A stretch of DNA of 64,000 nt from Streptomyces sp. NBC_01803 (GCF_035917415.1 NZ_CP109073.1:5140001-5204000); one strand, 5' to 3'; shown: positions 9,249 to 20,731, numbered from the stretch's first letter. Made by a program: numbers and translations. The notes: a model not told the origin generated them from the letters alone.

Positions 9249-11054
9249 GTGTTGGAGGAAATGCGGATCAAGGACCTGGGCGTGATCGACGATGCCGTCG
9301 TCGAGCTGTCCTCCGGTTTCACCGCGGTGACGGGTGAGACCGGTGCGGGCAAGACCATGGTCGTCACCAGCCTGGGGCTGCTGCTCGGCGGTCGCGCCGA
9401 CGCCGCGTTCGTGCGCGGTGGCGCCTCGTCCGCTGTCGTGGAGGGCCGGATCACCGTGCCGCCCGACTCCGCGGCGGCCCGTCGAGCCGAGGAGGCGGGG
9501 GCCGAGCTGGACGACGGCGCGTTGCTCATCAGCCGCACCATCTCCGCCGAGGGCCGCTCCCGGGCGCACGTGGGCGGGCGGTCCGTGCCCGCGGGGCTGC
9601 TCGGGGAGCTGGGCGAGGACCTGATCGCCGTCCACGGGCAGACGGACCAGCAGGGGCTGCTGCGCCCGGCCCGGCAGCGGCAGGCCCTGGACCGTTACGC
9701 GGGCGAGGCCGTCGCCCGGCCGCTCGCCGCGTACCAGGAGACCTACCAGCGGCTGCGCGCCGTCGCCGCCCGGCTGGACGAGCTGACCACTCGCGCCCGG
9801 GAACGCGCCCAGGAGGCCGACCTCCTGCGGTTCGGTCTCGACGAGATCGCCGCCGCCCGGCCGCGCCCGGGCGAGGACGCCGAGCTGGCCGCCGAGGCGC
9901 GGCGGCTGGGCCACGCCGAGGCCCTGGCCTCCGCCGCCGCCCTCGCGCGCGGCGCGCTCGCGGGCGACCCGGCCGACCCCGAGAGCCTGGACGCCGCCAC
10001 CCTGGTGGCCGGCGCCCACCGCGCCCTGACGGCCGTCCGGGAGCACGACGCGGCCCTGGCCGGGCTCGCCGACCGGCTCGACGAGGTCGGCATCCTGCTC
10101 TCCGACGTCGCCGGCGAGCTGGCCGGATACGCCGACGGCCTGGAATCCGACCCACTGCGCCTGGCCGCCGTCGAGGAGCGCCGCGCCGTCCTGGGCCACC
10201 TGATCCGCAAGTACGCCGCGCCGGGCGGCGCGGTCGACGGCTGCTCCGCCGTGCTCGACTGGGCCGAGCGAAGCGCCGAGCGCCTCGCGGAGCTGGACGG
10301 CGACGACGAGCGGGTCGGCGGGCTGACCACCGAACGCGACACCCTCCACGACCGGCTCACCGAGCTGGCCCGTGCCCTCACCGACGCGCGCCACGAGGCC
10401 GCCAAACGGTTCGCGGACGCCGTCACCGAGGAGCTGACCCAGCTCGCCATGCCGCACGCCCGCATCCAGGTCGACGTCCGGCAGACCGAGGCGGCGGCCG
10501 GCGAGGACGCCGTCGAGCTGGACGGCCGCGCCGTCGCCTATGGACCGCACGGCGCCGACGAGGTGGAGCTGCTGCTCGCCCCGCACCCCGGCTCTCCGGC
10601 CCGGCCCATCGCCAAGGGCGCCTCGGGCGGTGAGCTGTCGCGGGTGATGCTGGCCGTGGAGGTCGTCTTCGCGGACGCCGCGCCCGTCCCGACCTACCTC
10701 TTCGACGAGGTCGACGCGGGCGTCGGCGGCAAGGCCGCGGTCGAGGTGGGCCGGAGGCTGGCCAAGCTGGCGGACGCCGCCCAGGTCGTCGTGGTCACGC
10801 ATCTGCCGCAGGTCGCCGCGTTCGCCGACCGGCACCTGGTCGTGGAGAAGACCAGCGACGGATCGGTCACCCGCAGCGGGGTGCGGTCCGTGCATGGCGA
10901 GGGCAGGGTGCGGGAGCTGTCCCGCATGCTGGCCGGCCAGGAGGACTCCCGGCTGGCCCGTGCCCACGCCGAAGAGCTGCTGGCGACCGCCGCCAAGCTG
11001 GGCGCCGGACGTCGGACGGACCCGGCCCGGCCCGGACACCAGCCCGGACGGTAA
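9249..11054 (+). CDS. recN: DNA repair protein RecN
   Basis: RecN is an SMC-like ATPase acting at DNA double-strand breaks. The 601-aa protein has an N-terminal Walker A (GETGAGKT, ~29-36), a long central region rich in Arg, Glu and Ala that forms the coiled coil, and the C-terminal signature SGGELSRVMLAVEVV followed by Walker B YLFDEVDAGVGG (~483). The start GTG at 9249 gives the family N terminus V-L-E-E-M-R-I and fits a leaderless transcript; an ATG at 9237 would add four residues. It follows nadK as in M. tuberculosis. Confidence 0.95.
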   Translation: MLEEMRIKDLGVIDDAVVELSSGFTAVTGETGAGKTMVVTSLGLLLGGRADAAFVRGGASSAVVEGRITVPPDSAAARRAEEAGAELDDGALLISRTISAEGRSRAHVGGRSVPAGLLGELGEDLIAVHGQTDQQGLLRPARQRQALDRYAGEAVARPLAAYQETYQRLRAVAARLDELTTRARERAQEADLLRFGLDEIAAARPRPGEDAELAAEARRLGHAEALASAAALARGALAGDPADPESLDAATLVAGAHRALTAVREHDAALAGLADRLDEVGILLSDVAGELAGYADGLESDPLRLAAVEERRAVLGHLIRKYAAPGGAVDGCSAVLDWAERSAERLAELDGDDERVGGLTTERDTLHDRLTELARALTDARHEAAKRFADAVTEELTQLAMPHARIQVDVRQTEAAAGEDAVELDGRAVAYGPHGADEVELLLAPHPGSPARPIAKGASGGELSRVMLAVEVVFADAAPVPTYLFDEVDAGVGGKAAVEVGRRLAKLADAAQVVVVTHLPQVAAFADRHLVVEKTSDGSVTRSGVRSVHGEGRVRELSRMLAGQEDSRLARAHAEELLATAAKLGAGRRTDPARPGHQPGR

Positions 11055-11194
11055 GGAGCCTCCTCACCCATGCGGGTGTCGCGTGCTATCGCGATGCGGG
11101 CCGGGCTGGCATTCTTGACGGCGTTCCACTCCCAGCGAACAGGGCGTCGCCGAGGGCGACGTAGGCTGGGGCCTCCTGAGACGGAGAGGTAGGC

Positions 11195-12316
11195 GTGAGC
11201 AGCTCGACCGCACCGCCGCACGGCCGCGCGCCCCTGCACGTCGTGCAGCTTCTCGGCGGCGGCAGTGTGGGCACGGGCACCCACGTCCGCTCCCTCTCGG
11301 CCGGCCTGGTGGCGCGCGGGCTGCGCGTCACCGTCGGCGCCCCGGCCTCCGCCGAGCGGCGGTACCGCTTCACGGCCGCCGGCGCGCGGTTCGTCCCGGT
11401 CCCGCTGCCGGTGCGCGCCACACCGACCGCGGTCGGCCTGCTGCGGGAGCTGTGCGCCGACGCCGACCTGGTGCACGCCCACGGCATGCGCGCCGGGATG
11501 CTGGCCGCGCTGGCGCTGCGCCGCCGCGCCGTTCCCCTCGTCGTGACCTGGCACTCCCGCTCCGCGCTGCCCGGCGTACGGGCGCAGCTCCGGCTGCTGT
11601 CCGAGCACTGGGTGGCCCGCGCCGCGTCCGTGGTGCTCGGCACCACCTCGGACCTGGTGGACCGGGCACGCAGCAGGGGCGCCCGCGACGCCCGGCTCGC
11701 GCCGGTGGCGCTGCCCGCGCGGCGCGCGGCCGTCGGCCCCGCCGTCGAGCGGCACAAGATCCGGGCCGAGCTGGGCGCCGTGGACCGGCCGTTGCTCGTC
11801 GCCGAGGCCATCCTCGACCGGACTCACGACCTCGACCCGCTGCTGGCGGCGGCCCGCGCGTGGCGGCGGCTGTCGCCGCAGCCACTCGTCGCCGTCGCCG
11901 GGGACGGCCCCGAGCGTTCCAGCCTCCAGCGGCGCATCGACCGGGAGGAGCTGCCCGTGCGGCTGCTGGGCGCGGGCGGCGACCGGTCCGCGCTGCTGGC
12001 CGACGCCGATGTGGCCCTGCTGATCGCCCGCTGGGCGGCTCGCGCCCCGCTGGCCGAGCAGGCCATGCGCCGGGGTGTCCCGCTGGTGGCCACGGCGGTC
12101 GGCGGCGTTCCGGAGCTGGTCGGCGACGCGGCGGTCCTGGTGCCCTACGGAGACTCCGCCGCCCTGGCCGCGGCGGTCGAGAGCCTGCTGACCGACGCCC
12201 CCCGCCGCGCGGCCCTGGCCGAGGCGGGCCGCGCCCGCGCCGGAAGCTGGCCGACAGAGGATACGACGGTCGCCCAGGTCCTCAGCGTCTACGACGAGTT
12301 GGCCGCGACCGGCTGA
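11195..12316 (+). CDS. GT4-type glycosyltransferase
   Basis: This 373-aa cytosolic or membrane-associated protein is a GT-B glycosyltransferase. It has the N-terminal glycine-rich acceptor loop LLGGGSVGTGTHVRSLSAGL, HAHGMRAG, and the C-terminal donor-binding region ending in APLAEQAMRRGVPLVATAVGG and PYGDSAALAAAVESLL. The acidic residue of the usual E-x7-E is found within this C-terminal block. The GTG at 11195 is preceded by ggagagg. The sugar and acceptor cannot be inferred; conserved placement between recN and pyrG suggests a cell-envelope or glycoconjugate role. Confidence 0.88.
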   Translation: MSSSTAPPHGRAPLHVVQLLGGGSVGTGTHVRSLSAGLVARGLRVTVGAPASAERRYRFTAAGARFVPVPLPVRATPTAVGLLRELCADADLVHAHGMRAGMLAALALRRRAVPLVVTWHSRSALPGVRAQLRLLSEHWVARAASVVLGTTSDLVDRARSRGARDARLAPVALPARRAAVGPAVERHKIRAELGAVDRPLLVAEAILDRTHDLDPLLAAARAWRRLSPQPLVAVAGDGPERSSLQRRIDREELPVRLLGAGGDRSALLADADVALLIARWAARAPLAEQAMRRGVPLVATAVGGVPELVGDAAVLVPYGDSAALAAAVESLLTDAPRRAALAEAGRARAGSWPTEDTTVAQVLSVYDELAATG

Positions 12317-12730
12317 GCCCCGGGCTTTCCGGCACCGCGTGCCCTGGTCGGCTCGGGTCCGGCGCGGACGTCGTCGCCTTCCCGCTTCGGTGTCGGGGAT
12401 GCGTGTCGGGGTGGGGGGCGTACGGTGGGCGCGGCTTCGTACGCGGGCGTGCGCCCGGCGCGTCAAGGCCCCGGGGCATCCGGGAACTCGCAGGTCACCA
12501 GGGTGGTGCGGGCGCCACGCGGCGGCAGCGGTCCGGCAGTCCCTCGCGGCGGAGTGCCCCGGCGATCCGTGCCGACCCGGCAGGTGCACGGGACGCGAAG
12601 GCCCGTGCGGGGTGGTGGCGCGAGTGGTCCGCTCAAGCGCCGGGTGCCGTGTCCGGCACCGAGTGCCTCGTCAGTGGCAAAGGCGCGGGGCGGAGTGGTT
12701 CCCGTCCCGCGCCGTCGTTTCCGAGGGGGG
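12317..12730. other. intergenic stretch without recognisable gene
   Basis: About 410 bp between the convergent glycosyltransferase and GH15 genes. Translations in all frames lack the composition of a real gene or a recognisable relic. It contains only the hairpin at 12682-12713, which serves the GH15 gene. Confidence 0.5.
12682..12713 (-). terminator. terminator of the GH15 gene
   Basis: Downstream of the GH15 stop on the minus strand, ggcgcggg (from plus 12706-12713) pairs with cccgcgcc (plus 12682-12689), and the transcript then runs through TTTGCC. The short T run makes it a moderate intrinsic terminator. Confidence 0.5.
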
Positions 12731-14536
12731 TCAGCCGCCGTACGCGCCCGAGGCCGTCAGGCGCAGGGCCGTATCGATCAGTGGGACATGGCTGAACGCC
12801 TGGGGGAAGTTGCCGACCTGGCGCATGCGGCGAGGGTCCCACTCCTCGGCGAGCAGGCCCAGGTCGTTGCGGAGCGCGAGCAGCTTCTCGAACAGCTTGC
12901 GGGCCTCCTCCACCCGGCCGATCATCGCGAGGTCGTCGGCCAGCCAGAACGAGCAGGCCAGGAACGCGCCCTCGTCGCCCTCCAGACCGTCCACACCCGC
13001 CTGCGACCCGGCGGTCGGGTAGCGCAGGATGAAGCCGTCCAGCGTCGACAACTCGCGCTGGATCGCCTCAATGGTGCCGATCACCCGCTTGTCGTCCGGC
13101 GGCAGGAAGCCCATCTGCGGGATCAGCAGCAGCGAGGCGTCCAGCTCCTTGGAGCCGTAGGACTGGGTGAAGGTGTTGCGCTCCTTGTCGTAGCCGTGCA
13201 GGCAGACCGTCCGGTGGATCTCGTCGCGCAGATCCCGCCAGCGGTCCAGCGGACCGTCCACCTCGCCGGACTCGATCAGCTTCACCGTGCGGTCCACGGC
13301 GACCCACGCCATCACCTTCGAGTGCACGAAGTGCCGGCGCGGCCCGCGCACCTCCCAGATGCCCTCGTCCGGCTCGTCCCAGTGCTCTTCCAGGTACTGG
13401 ATGAGCTTGAGCTGGAGCAGGTTGGCGTGGTCGTTCCTGGCCAGGCCCGTCATGTGCGCCAGGTGCAGGGCCTCGGTCACCTCGCCGTAGACGTCCAGCT
13501 GGAGCTGACCGGCCGCTCCGTTACCGACCCGGACCGGCTGCGAGTTCTCGTAGCCGGGCAGCCAGCTCAGCTCGGCCTCGGCCAACTCCCGCTCGCCCGC
13601 GATGCCGTACATGATCTGGAGGTTCTGCGGGTCGCCCGCCACCGCGCGCAGCAGCCACTCGCGCCACGCCTTGGCCTCGTCGTGGTAGCCCGTGCGCAGC
13701 AGCGAGGACAGCGTTATGGCCGCGTCCCGCAGCCAGGTGAAGCGGTAGTCCCAGTTCCGGGAGCCGCCGATCTCCTCGGGCAGCGACGTGGTCGGCGCCG
13801 CGACGATGCCGCCGGTGGGCTCGTAGGTCAGTGCCTTCAGCGTGATCAGCGAGCGCACCACGGCCTCCCGGTACGGGCCGTGGTAGGTGCACTTGGCCAC
13901 CCAGTCCCGCCAGAAGTCCTCGGTCGCTCTGAGCGACTCCTCCGGCTCGGGCACCGGCGGCGACTGTTTGTGGGAAGGCTGCCAGCTGATCGCGAACGCG
14001 ATCCGGTCACCCGGCGCGACCGTGAAGTCCGAGTAGGTGGTGAGGTCCTTCCCGTAGGTGTCCACGCTGGTGTCCAGCCACACCGAGTCCGGTCCGGAGA
14101 CGGCCACGGTGCGGTCGTCGACCTTGTGGACCCACGGCACGACCCAGCCGTAGGAGAACCTCATGCGCAGCGCCGAGCGCATCGGCACGCGGCCGCTGAC
14201 GCCCTCGACGATACGGATGAGCTGCGGCGCGTCCCCGCCGCGAGGGGGCATGAAGTCCGTCACGCGGACCGTGCCGCGCGGGGTGTCCCACTCCGATTCC
14301 AGAACCAGCGAATCCCCCCGGTACCGCCTGCGGCTCGCCGGCGGTGGCGGTACGTCCTTGCCATGTGCGGGACCGAGTCGCCAGAAGCCGTGCTCCTCGG
14401 TCCCCAACAGCGCGGCGAACACCGCATGGGAGTCGAACCGGGGCAGGCACAGCCAGTCGGCTGATCCGTCCCGGCAGATGAGTGCGGCGGTCTGCATGTC
14501 CCCGACGAGTGCGTAATCCTCGATGCGCCCGGCCAC
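12731..14536 (-). CDS. GH15 family glycoside hydrolase (glucoamylase/trehalase-like)
   Basis: The 601-aa product begins VAGRIEDYALVGDMQTAAL and continues with RDGSADWLCLPRFDSHAVF, the invariant opening of bacterial GH15 enzymes, and contains RNWDYRFTWLRDAAITL and the C-terminal QVGNFPQAFSHVPLI. GH15 proteins invert alpha-glucosidic bonds (glucoamylase, or trehalase as in mycobacteria). No signal peptide is present, so it is cytosolic and probably acts on storage sugars or trehalose; which substrate is unknown. The GTG at 14536 is preferred over the ATG at 14542 because ggag then lies 6 nt upstream instead of touching the start. It is divergent from pyrG. Confidence 0.9.
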   Translation of the reverse strand: MAGRIEDYALVGDMQTAALICRDGSADWLCLPRFDSHAVFAALLGTEEHGFWRLGPAHGKDVPPPPASRRRYRGDSLVLESEWDTPRGTVRVTDFMPPRGGDAPQLIRIVEGVSGRVPMRSALRMRFSYGWVVPWVHKVDDRTVAVSGPDSVWLDTSVDTYGKDLTTYSDFTVAPGDRIAFAISWQPSHKQSPPVPEPEESLRATEDFWRDWVAKCTYHGPYREAVVRSLITLKALTYEPTGGIVAAPTTSLPEEIGGSRNWDYRFTWLRDAAITLSSLLRTGYHDEAKAWREWLLRAVAGDPQNLQIMYGIAGERELAEAELSWLPGYENSQPVRVGNGAAGQLQLDVYGEVTEALHLAHMTGLARNDHANLLQLKLIQYLEEHWDEPDEGIWEVRGPRRHFVHSKVMAWVAVDRTVKLIESGEVDGPLDRWRDLRDEIHRTVCLHGYDKERNTFTQSYGSKELDASLLLIPQMGFLPPDDKRVIGTIEAIQRELSTLDGFILRYPTAGSQAGVDGLEGDEGAFLACSFWLADDLAMIGRVEEARKLFEKLLALRNDLGLLAEEWDPRRMRQVGNFPQAFSHVPLIDTALRLTASGAYGG

Positions 14537-14886
14537 TTCCATCTCCAGTCGAAAGGTGCTCCGCCCCGTAGGACGTGCGGTTTTCCGTCGCCCATTCGAG
14601 CGTCCGAGCAGAATACGACGAGCTTCCCTGATCTGCTTTACGTCTGACGTAGATCGGTCCGACAACCGGGGTGAGGTTGTTCACCTTCGGTGCGAAATGT
14701 CGAGACTCCTTCACGGAACCCCCTTCGGCGACACCTCCGGTTCCTCTCACTGATACCCTGGTAGCCCGTGGACCGGAGGGCAGCGAATCCCCCGAACCCC
14801 AGCGACGAATCCCCGCCGGAGAGCCCCTCGTGGCCCTTGCCGGGGGCGCCGCGCATCCGACCTCGCGACCACGGGAGCACTTGGCC
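14537..14886. promoter_or_regulatory. divergent control region between GH15 gene and pyrG
   Basis: This 350-bp gap holds a minus-strand -10 candidate TATTCT (plus 14610-14615) for the GH15 gene, an 13-bp palindrome tacgtcTgacgta (14639-14651), an inverted repeat acaacc/ggttgt (14662-14680), and ggaacc/ggttcc arms around 14717-14746 in the pyrG leader. The two central palindromes look like operator sites, but no regulator can be named. No coding relic is seen. Confidence 0.4.
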
Positions 14887-16566
<1,680 letters not shown>

Positions 16567-16571
16567 AGCGC

Positions 16572-17216
16572 ATGAGTGATCAGCAGCGCGACCTCCTGGC
16601 CGACACCCCGGCGAGCTGGACCGTCACCGCGACCAGCACGCCGTGGACCGGTGGCAAGACCAGCGTCCGCAGTGACGACGTGGTGATGCCGGACGGCTCC
16701 ACCGCCCGCCGCGACTACCAGGTCCACCCGGGCTCGGTGGGCGTCATCGCTCTCGACGAGCGGGACCACGTCGTCGTCATCGAGCAGTACCGGCATCCTG
16801 TCCGGCACAAGCTCTGGGAGATCCCCGCCGGGCTCCTCGACGTTCCCGGCGAGAACCCGCTGCGCGCGGCCCAGCGCGAGCTGTACGAGGAGGCGCACGT
16901 CAAGGCCGAGGACTGGCGGGTCCTGATCGACCTGTTCACCTCGCCCGGCGGCACCGACGAGGCCGCGCGGATCTTCCTGGCCCGTGGGCTGTCCGAGGCC
17001 GAGGGCGAGCGCTTCGAGGTGACCCATGAGGAGGCCGACATGCGGCTGGCGCGGGTGCCCGTCGAGGAGCTGGTCGCCGGCGTGCTCGCCGGACGGCTGA
17101 GCAACCCGTATGTGGTGAGCGGGTCGCTGGCGGTGCGGGCCGCCCGCGCCGGCGGCGGCTTCGACGCCCTGCGCCCGGCCGACGCCCCCTGGCCCGCCCG
17201 CCCGTTCACGCCCTGA
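16572..17216 (+). CDS. NUDIX hydrolase, ADP-ribose pyrophosphatase type
   Basis: This 214-aa enzyme likely hydrolyses ADP-ribose or a similar nucleoside diphosphate. The Nudix box reads GLLDVPGENPLRAAQREL then YEEAHV, matching the ADP-ribose pyrophosphatase subgroup (E-x7-REL-x-EE) with Ala-His-Val in place of the usual Thr-Gly-Leu. EQYRHPVRHKLWEIPAG and TSPGGTDEAARIFLARGL are family features. It follows pyrG by 5 bases in the same operon; M. tuberculosis also has a NUDIX gene (Rv1700) after pyrG. Confidence 0.93.
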   Translation: MSDQQRDLLADTPASWTVTATSTPWTGGKTSVRSDDVVMPDGSTARRDYQVHPGSVGVIALDERDHVVVIEQYRHPVRHKLWEIPAGLLDVPGENPLRAAQRELYEEAHVKAEDWRVLIDLFTSPGGTDEAARIFLARGLSEAEGERFEVTHEEADMRLARVPVEELVAGVLAGRLSNPYVVSGSLAVRAARAGGGFDALRPADAPWPARPFTP

Positions 17217-17249
17217 CGTGTCCTGGCCCGGCGGTGCCGGGCCGTGGCT

Positions 17250-17255
17250 TACGCT
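17250..17255 (+). promoter_or_regulatory. -10 element of leaderless TPR-ATPase gene
   Basis: TACGCT is followed by 6 nt and the GTG at 17262. The upstream ATG at 17244 would precede the -10 element, so it is not used by this promoter. Confidence 0.55.
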
Positions 17256-17261
17256 CGGCGC

Positions 17262-19370
17262 GTGACGGACGTGACGGAACAGACGGTCACCGGTGGGTCC
17301 AGGCGACCCGGGTTTCTCGGCCGCCACCGCGAGCTCTCGATCCTCCGCGCCGATGTCGAGCGCGCCGGGCTGGACACCCTCGCCGGCCGTCCGGCGGCCC
17401 GGGGGCGCGTGCTGCTCGTGGCCGGTCGGCCCGGCACCGGAAGAACCACGCTGGCCGAGGAGTTCGCCGCCGAGCTGGTGGCCGGCGGCGACTACCCGGA
17501 CGGCGTGCTGCGCGCCCGGCTCACCGACCCGGACGGCACCCCGGTCCCCACCGGGCGCACCGTCCGCGCGCTGCTGGCCGGGCTGGGCGCCGACGGCCCG
17601 CCGGGTGCCGGCGACGACGAGCTGACCGACGTCCTGCGCGAGACCCTCCAGGAACGCCGGGCCGTGCTGCTGCTGGACGACGTGGGCACCGCTGAGCAAC
17701 TCGTCGAGCTCATCCCCGACACCCGCCACTGCCTGGTGCTCGCCGTGGCGCGCGGCCCGCTCACCGGCGTCCCCGACGTCCGCCCGTGCACCCTCGGCGG
17801 ACTGGACCGCACGGCCGCCGCGCTGCTGGTGGAACGCGGCGCGGGCGACGTCCGGGTCACCGTCGACCCCGGCGCCACCGAGAGCCTGGCCGAAGCGTGC
17901 GGCTGTCTGCCCGCCGCGCTCACCCTGGCCGCCGGCTGGCTGGCCGCGCACCCCGAGGCCGCCGTCGCCGACGCGGTGCGCCGGATGCGGGCCGCGGCGG
18001 CGGAGGACTACGCGGACCTCGCCGCGCCCGACACCGCGGACGAGCCGTTGCGGCGGGCGCTCCTGCTCGTGCACGGGGTGCTGCCCGCCCCGGCAGCCCG
18101 CCTGCTGCGACTGCTGCCGCTGGCCCCCGCCGGGCTGGTCGACGCGCACACCGCCGCCGCGTTGGCCGGCTGCCCGCTGGGCGCGGCCCGCGACACGCTC
18201 GCGGACCTCGCGGCGTACGGCCTGCTGCGCCCCGACGGCTCCGGTGGCTCCGGTGGCTCCGACGGCGAGAGGCGCTACCTGGTGCCCGGCTGCCTCGACC
18301 CGCTGCTGCGCGCCCTGCTGAACGCCCTGGAGAAGCCCTCGGAGGCGCTGCTCGCCAGGGCCCGCATGCTGGAGCGGACCGTGCGCCTGCTGCGCGCCTG
18401 TCAGGCCGTCACCGAGCCGGAGGGCTCCCCGGCCCGCGAGTGGCTGGCCGGGCTGCCCGTCCCGCTGCGGTTCGGCGATCGCGCCGACGCCACGCGCTGG
18501 CTCGCCTCCCGGCAGCCGGCACTGCTGGCCGCGTCCCGGCTCGCGGTGGCCGACGGGCGGCTGGACACCCTCGCCAGGCGTCTGGTGTCGGCCCTCAGCA
18601 GGGCCCTGATCGCCCACCACGGGGCCGAGGGCGCGGCGCCCGAGCTGTACGCGCTGCACGAGCTGGTTCTCGACGTGGCGGAGCGTCAGGACCTGCCCCG
18701 GGAGCGGGCCGCCGCGCTGCTGAACCTCGCGGACCTCGACGCGGGCACCGGCCGGCTGACGGACGCGCTCGACCGTTACCGGGCCGCGCTGGAGGCGGCC
18801 AGGAGCGAGCGGGACGGGGAGCAGCCCGCCGTGGGCCGGGCCCTGGAGTCCATCGCCGGCACCTACGGAGAGCTGGGCGACTGGCAGCGCGCGGCCGACT
18901 GGTACGGCCGGGCCGTGGCCCTGGCCCAGTCCCGGGATGACCTGGCGGCCCAGGCGCGGCTCCAGGGGCGCATCGGCGCCGCGCTGACGCACGCCGGGCA
19001 GTGGCCCGAGGCGCTGCGGGCCTGGCGGGCGGCCGGCGCGGCGCACCGCAGGCTTGGGGACGTCTCCTCGTACGCCAGGGCGCTGGCCGAGACCGCGCGG
19101 GTGCACGAGCACGCGGGCCGGGCCGAGGAGGCGCTGCGGACCGGCGCGGAGGCGCTGCGGCTGGCCGAGGGGACGGGGGACCGGCGGCTTCAGGCCGCGT
19201 TCCGGCTCCGGCTGGCGGAGTGCGCGGACCGGCTGGGCCGCACGGCGGTGGCCGCCGTGCACCGTCAGGCGGCGGAACGCCTGCTCGCCCTGGCCGGGAC
19301 CGAGCGGGAATCCTCTGCGACTACAGAGGGACAGGCTTACGAAACACAGACGGCTTCGGTTGAGGAATAA
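17262..19370 (+). CDS. NB-ARC/AAA-type ATPase with TPR repeats
   Basis: This 702-aa protein combines a P-loop domain (Walker A AGRPGTGRTTLAEE at ~57, Walker B AVLLLDDVG) with a long helical C-terminal half containing TPR-like repeats (ALLNLADLDAGTGRLTDAL, AGTYGELGDWQRAADWYGR, EALRAWRAAGAAHRRLGDV). It resembles the ATPase-TPR proteins of actinobacteria that relate to AfsR or MalT type signal-transduction ATPases, but it lacks a DNA-binding domain, so a scaffold or regulatory role is likely. A Gly-Ser repeat (GSGGSGGSDGE) lies near residue 330. The GTG at 17262 is supported by the leaderless promoter. It ends about 80 bp before ald. Confidence 0.85.
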   Translation: MTDVTEQTVTGGSRRPGFLGRHRELSILRADVERAGLDTLAGRPAARGRVLLVAGRPGTGRTTLAEEFAAELVAGGDYPDGVLRARLTDPDGTPVPTGRTVRALLAGLGADGPPGAGDDELTDVLRETLQERRAVLLLDDVGTAEQLVELIPDTRHCLVLAVARGPLTGVPDVRPCTLGGLDRTAAALLVERGAGDVRVTVDPGATESLAEACGCLPAALTLAAGWLAAHPEAAVADAVRRMRAAAAEDYADLAAPDTADEPLRRALLLVHGVLPAPAARLLRLLPLAPAGLVDAHTAAALAGCPLGAARDTLADLAAYGLLRPDGSGGSGGSDGERRYLVPGCLDPLLRALLNALEKPSEALLARARMLERTVRLLRACQAVTEPEGSPAREWLAGLPVPLRFGDRADATRWLASRQPALLAASRLAVADGRLDTLARRLVSALSRALIAHHGAEGAAPELYALHELVLDVAERQDLPRERAAALLNLADLDAGTGRLTDALDRYRAALEAARSERDGEQPAVGRALESIAGTYGELGDWQRAADWYGRAVALAQSRDDLAAQARLQGRIGAALTHAGQWPEALRAWRAAGAAHRRLGDVSSYARALAETARVHEHAGRAEEALRTGAEALRLAEGTGDRRLQAAFRLRLAECADRLGRTAVAAVHRQAAERLLALAGTERESSATTEGQAYETQTASVEE

Positions 19371-19383
19371 CTGAAAGCAAGGC

Positions 19384-19411
19384 TAGACATCGGTCATCCC
19401 TTTATTAGAAT
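19384..19411 (+). promoter_or_regulatory. ald promoter
   Basis: TAGACA (19384-19389) and TAGAAT (19406-19411) are separated by 16 bp, close to the vegetative consensus. The ATG at 19410 overlaps the -10 box, which argues that ald starts at the downstream GTG. The predicted transcript has a leader of about 35 nt. Confidence 0.55.
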
Positions 19412-19451
19412 GGCGGTCGTACCGTTCCGTGACGCAAGGACCGTGATCGAC

Positions 19452-20567
19452 GTGAAGGTCGGCATCCCCCGCGAGGTCAAGAACAACGAGTTCCGTGTAG
19501 CCATCACGCCGGCCGGTGTGCATGAGCTCGTCACCGGCGGACACGAGGTGTGCGTGGAGCGCGGCGCCGGACTCGGCTCCGCCGTCCCGGACGAGGAGTA
19601 CGCGGCGGCGGGTGCCGCCGTTCTGGCGAGCGCCGACGAGGTGTGGGCGAGCGCCGACCTGCTGCTGAAGGTCAAGGAGCCGGTCGCCGAGGAGTTCCAC
19701 CGGCTGCGCAAGGACCAGATCCTCTTCACCTACCTGCACCTGGCCGCCTCGGCCGCCTGCACGGACGCCCTGCTGCGTTCCGGCACCACCGCCATCGCCT
19801 ACGAGACCGTCGAGACGCCCGGGCGCGGACTGCCGTTGCTGGCCCCGATGTCCGAGGTGGCCGGACGGATCGCGCCACAGGTCGGCGCGTATCACCTGAT
19901 GCGCTCGGCGGGCGGGCGCGGCGTGCTGCCCGGCGGCGTGCCCGGCACCCCGGCCGCCCGGGCGGTGGTGATCGGTGCGGGCGTCTCCGGGTGGAACGCC
20001 ACGCAGATCGCGGTCGGCATGGGCTTCCATGTGACGCTGCTGGACAAGGACATCAGCAAGCTGCGCGAGGCCGAGAAGGTGTTCGGCACCCGGGTGCAGA
20101 CCATCAGCTCCACCACGTACGAGCTCGAACGAGCCGTGCTCGGCGCCGACTTGGTCATCGGCGCGGTGCTGGTGCCGGGCGCGAGGGCGCCCAAGCTGGT
20201 CGGCAACGAGCTGGTCTCCCGCATGAGGCCGGGGAGTGTCCTTGTCGACATCGCGATCGACCAGGGTGGTTGCTTCGCCGACTCCCGCCCCACGACCCAC
20301 GCCGAACCGACGTTCCGGGTCCACGAGTCGGTCTTCTACTGCGTCGCCAACATGCCCGGCGCGGTACCCAGTACCTCGACCCAGGCGCTGACCAACGCCA
20401 CGCTGCCCTATATTGTGGAGCTCGCCAACCACGGCTGGCGGAACGCGCTTCGGCGCGACCTGGCACTCGCCCGCGGGCTCAACGTCCATGACGGGCAGGT
20501 CGTGTACGGTCCGGTCGCGGAGGCGCACGGCCTGCCGCACGCCGATCTGAGCGCGGTGCTCGGCTGA
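19452..20567 (+). CDS. ald: alanine dehydrogenase
   Basis: Ald interconverts L-alanine plus NAD with pyruvate, ammonium and NADH. The 371-aa protein starts VKVGIPREVKNNEFRVAIT, the canonical N terminus, and contains the catalytic YLHLAAS His, the Rossmann loop VIGAGVSGWNA and DIAIDQGGCFADSRPTTH. The GTG at 19452 gives exactly the family length; aagga lies 11 nt upstream. The two in-frame upstream codons (19410, 19443) are rejected because of the promoter position and extra residues. A strong terminator follows at 20655. Confidence 0.95.
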   Translation: MKVGIPREVKNNEFRVAITPAGVHELVTGGHEVCVERGAGLGSAVPDEEYAAAGAAVLASADEVWASADLLLKVKEPVAEEFHRLRKDQILFTYLHLAASAACTDALLRSGTTAIAYETVETPGRGLPLLAPMSEVAGRIAPQVGAYHLMRSAGGRGVLPGGVPGTPAARAVVIGAGVSGWNATQIAVGMGFHVTLLDKDISKLREAEKVFGTRVQTISSTTYELERAVLGADLVIGAVLVPGARAPKLVGNELVSRMRPGSVLVDIAIDQGGCFADSRPTTHAEPTFRVHESVFYCVANMPGAVPSTSTQALTNATLPYIVELANHGWRNALRRDLALARGLNVHDGQVVYGPVAEAHGLPHADLSAVLG

Positions 20568-20654
20568 GGCCGCGCGATGCCGCCGCGGTATCGCCATCGG
20601 TCAACTCCCGGCGTCAACATCGGGAATGTCACATGACGCCGGGCCCGTGGCGGT

Positions 20655-20686
20655 GCCGTGTGCCGCCCCTGCGGACGGCACACGGC
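20655..20686 (+). terminator. ald terminator
   Basis: gccgtgtgccg (20655-20665) and cggcacacggc (20676-20686) form a perfect 11-bp stem with a 10-base loop. No T tract follows, as is common in GC-rich actinobacteria. Confidence 0.7.
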
Positions 20687-20731
20687 CCCTCGCCGCGCGC
20701 GGCCAACTCGTCGTGAACAGAGACTTTTAAC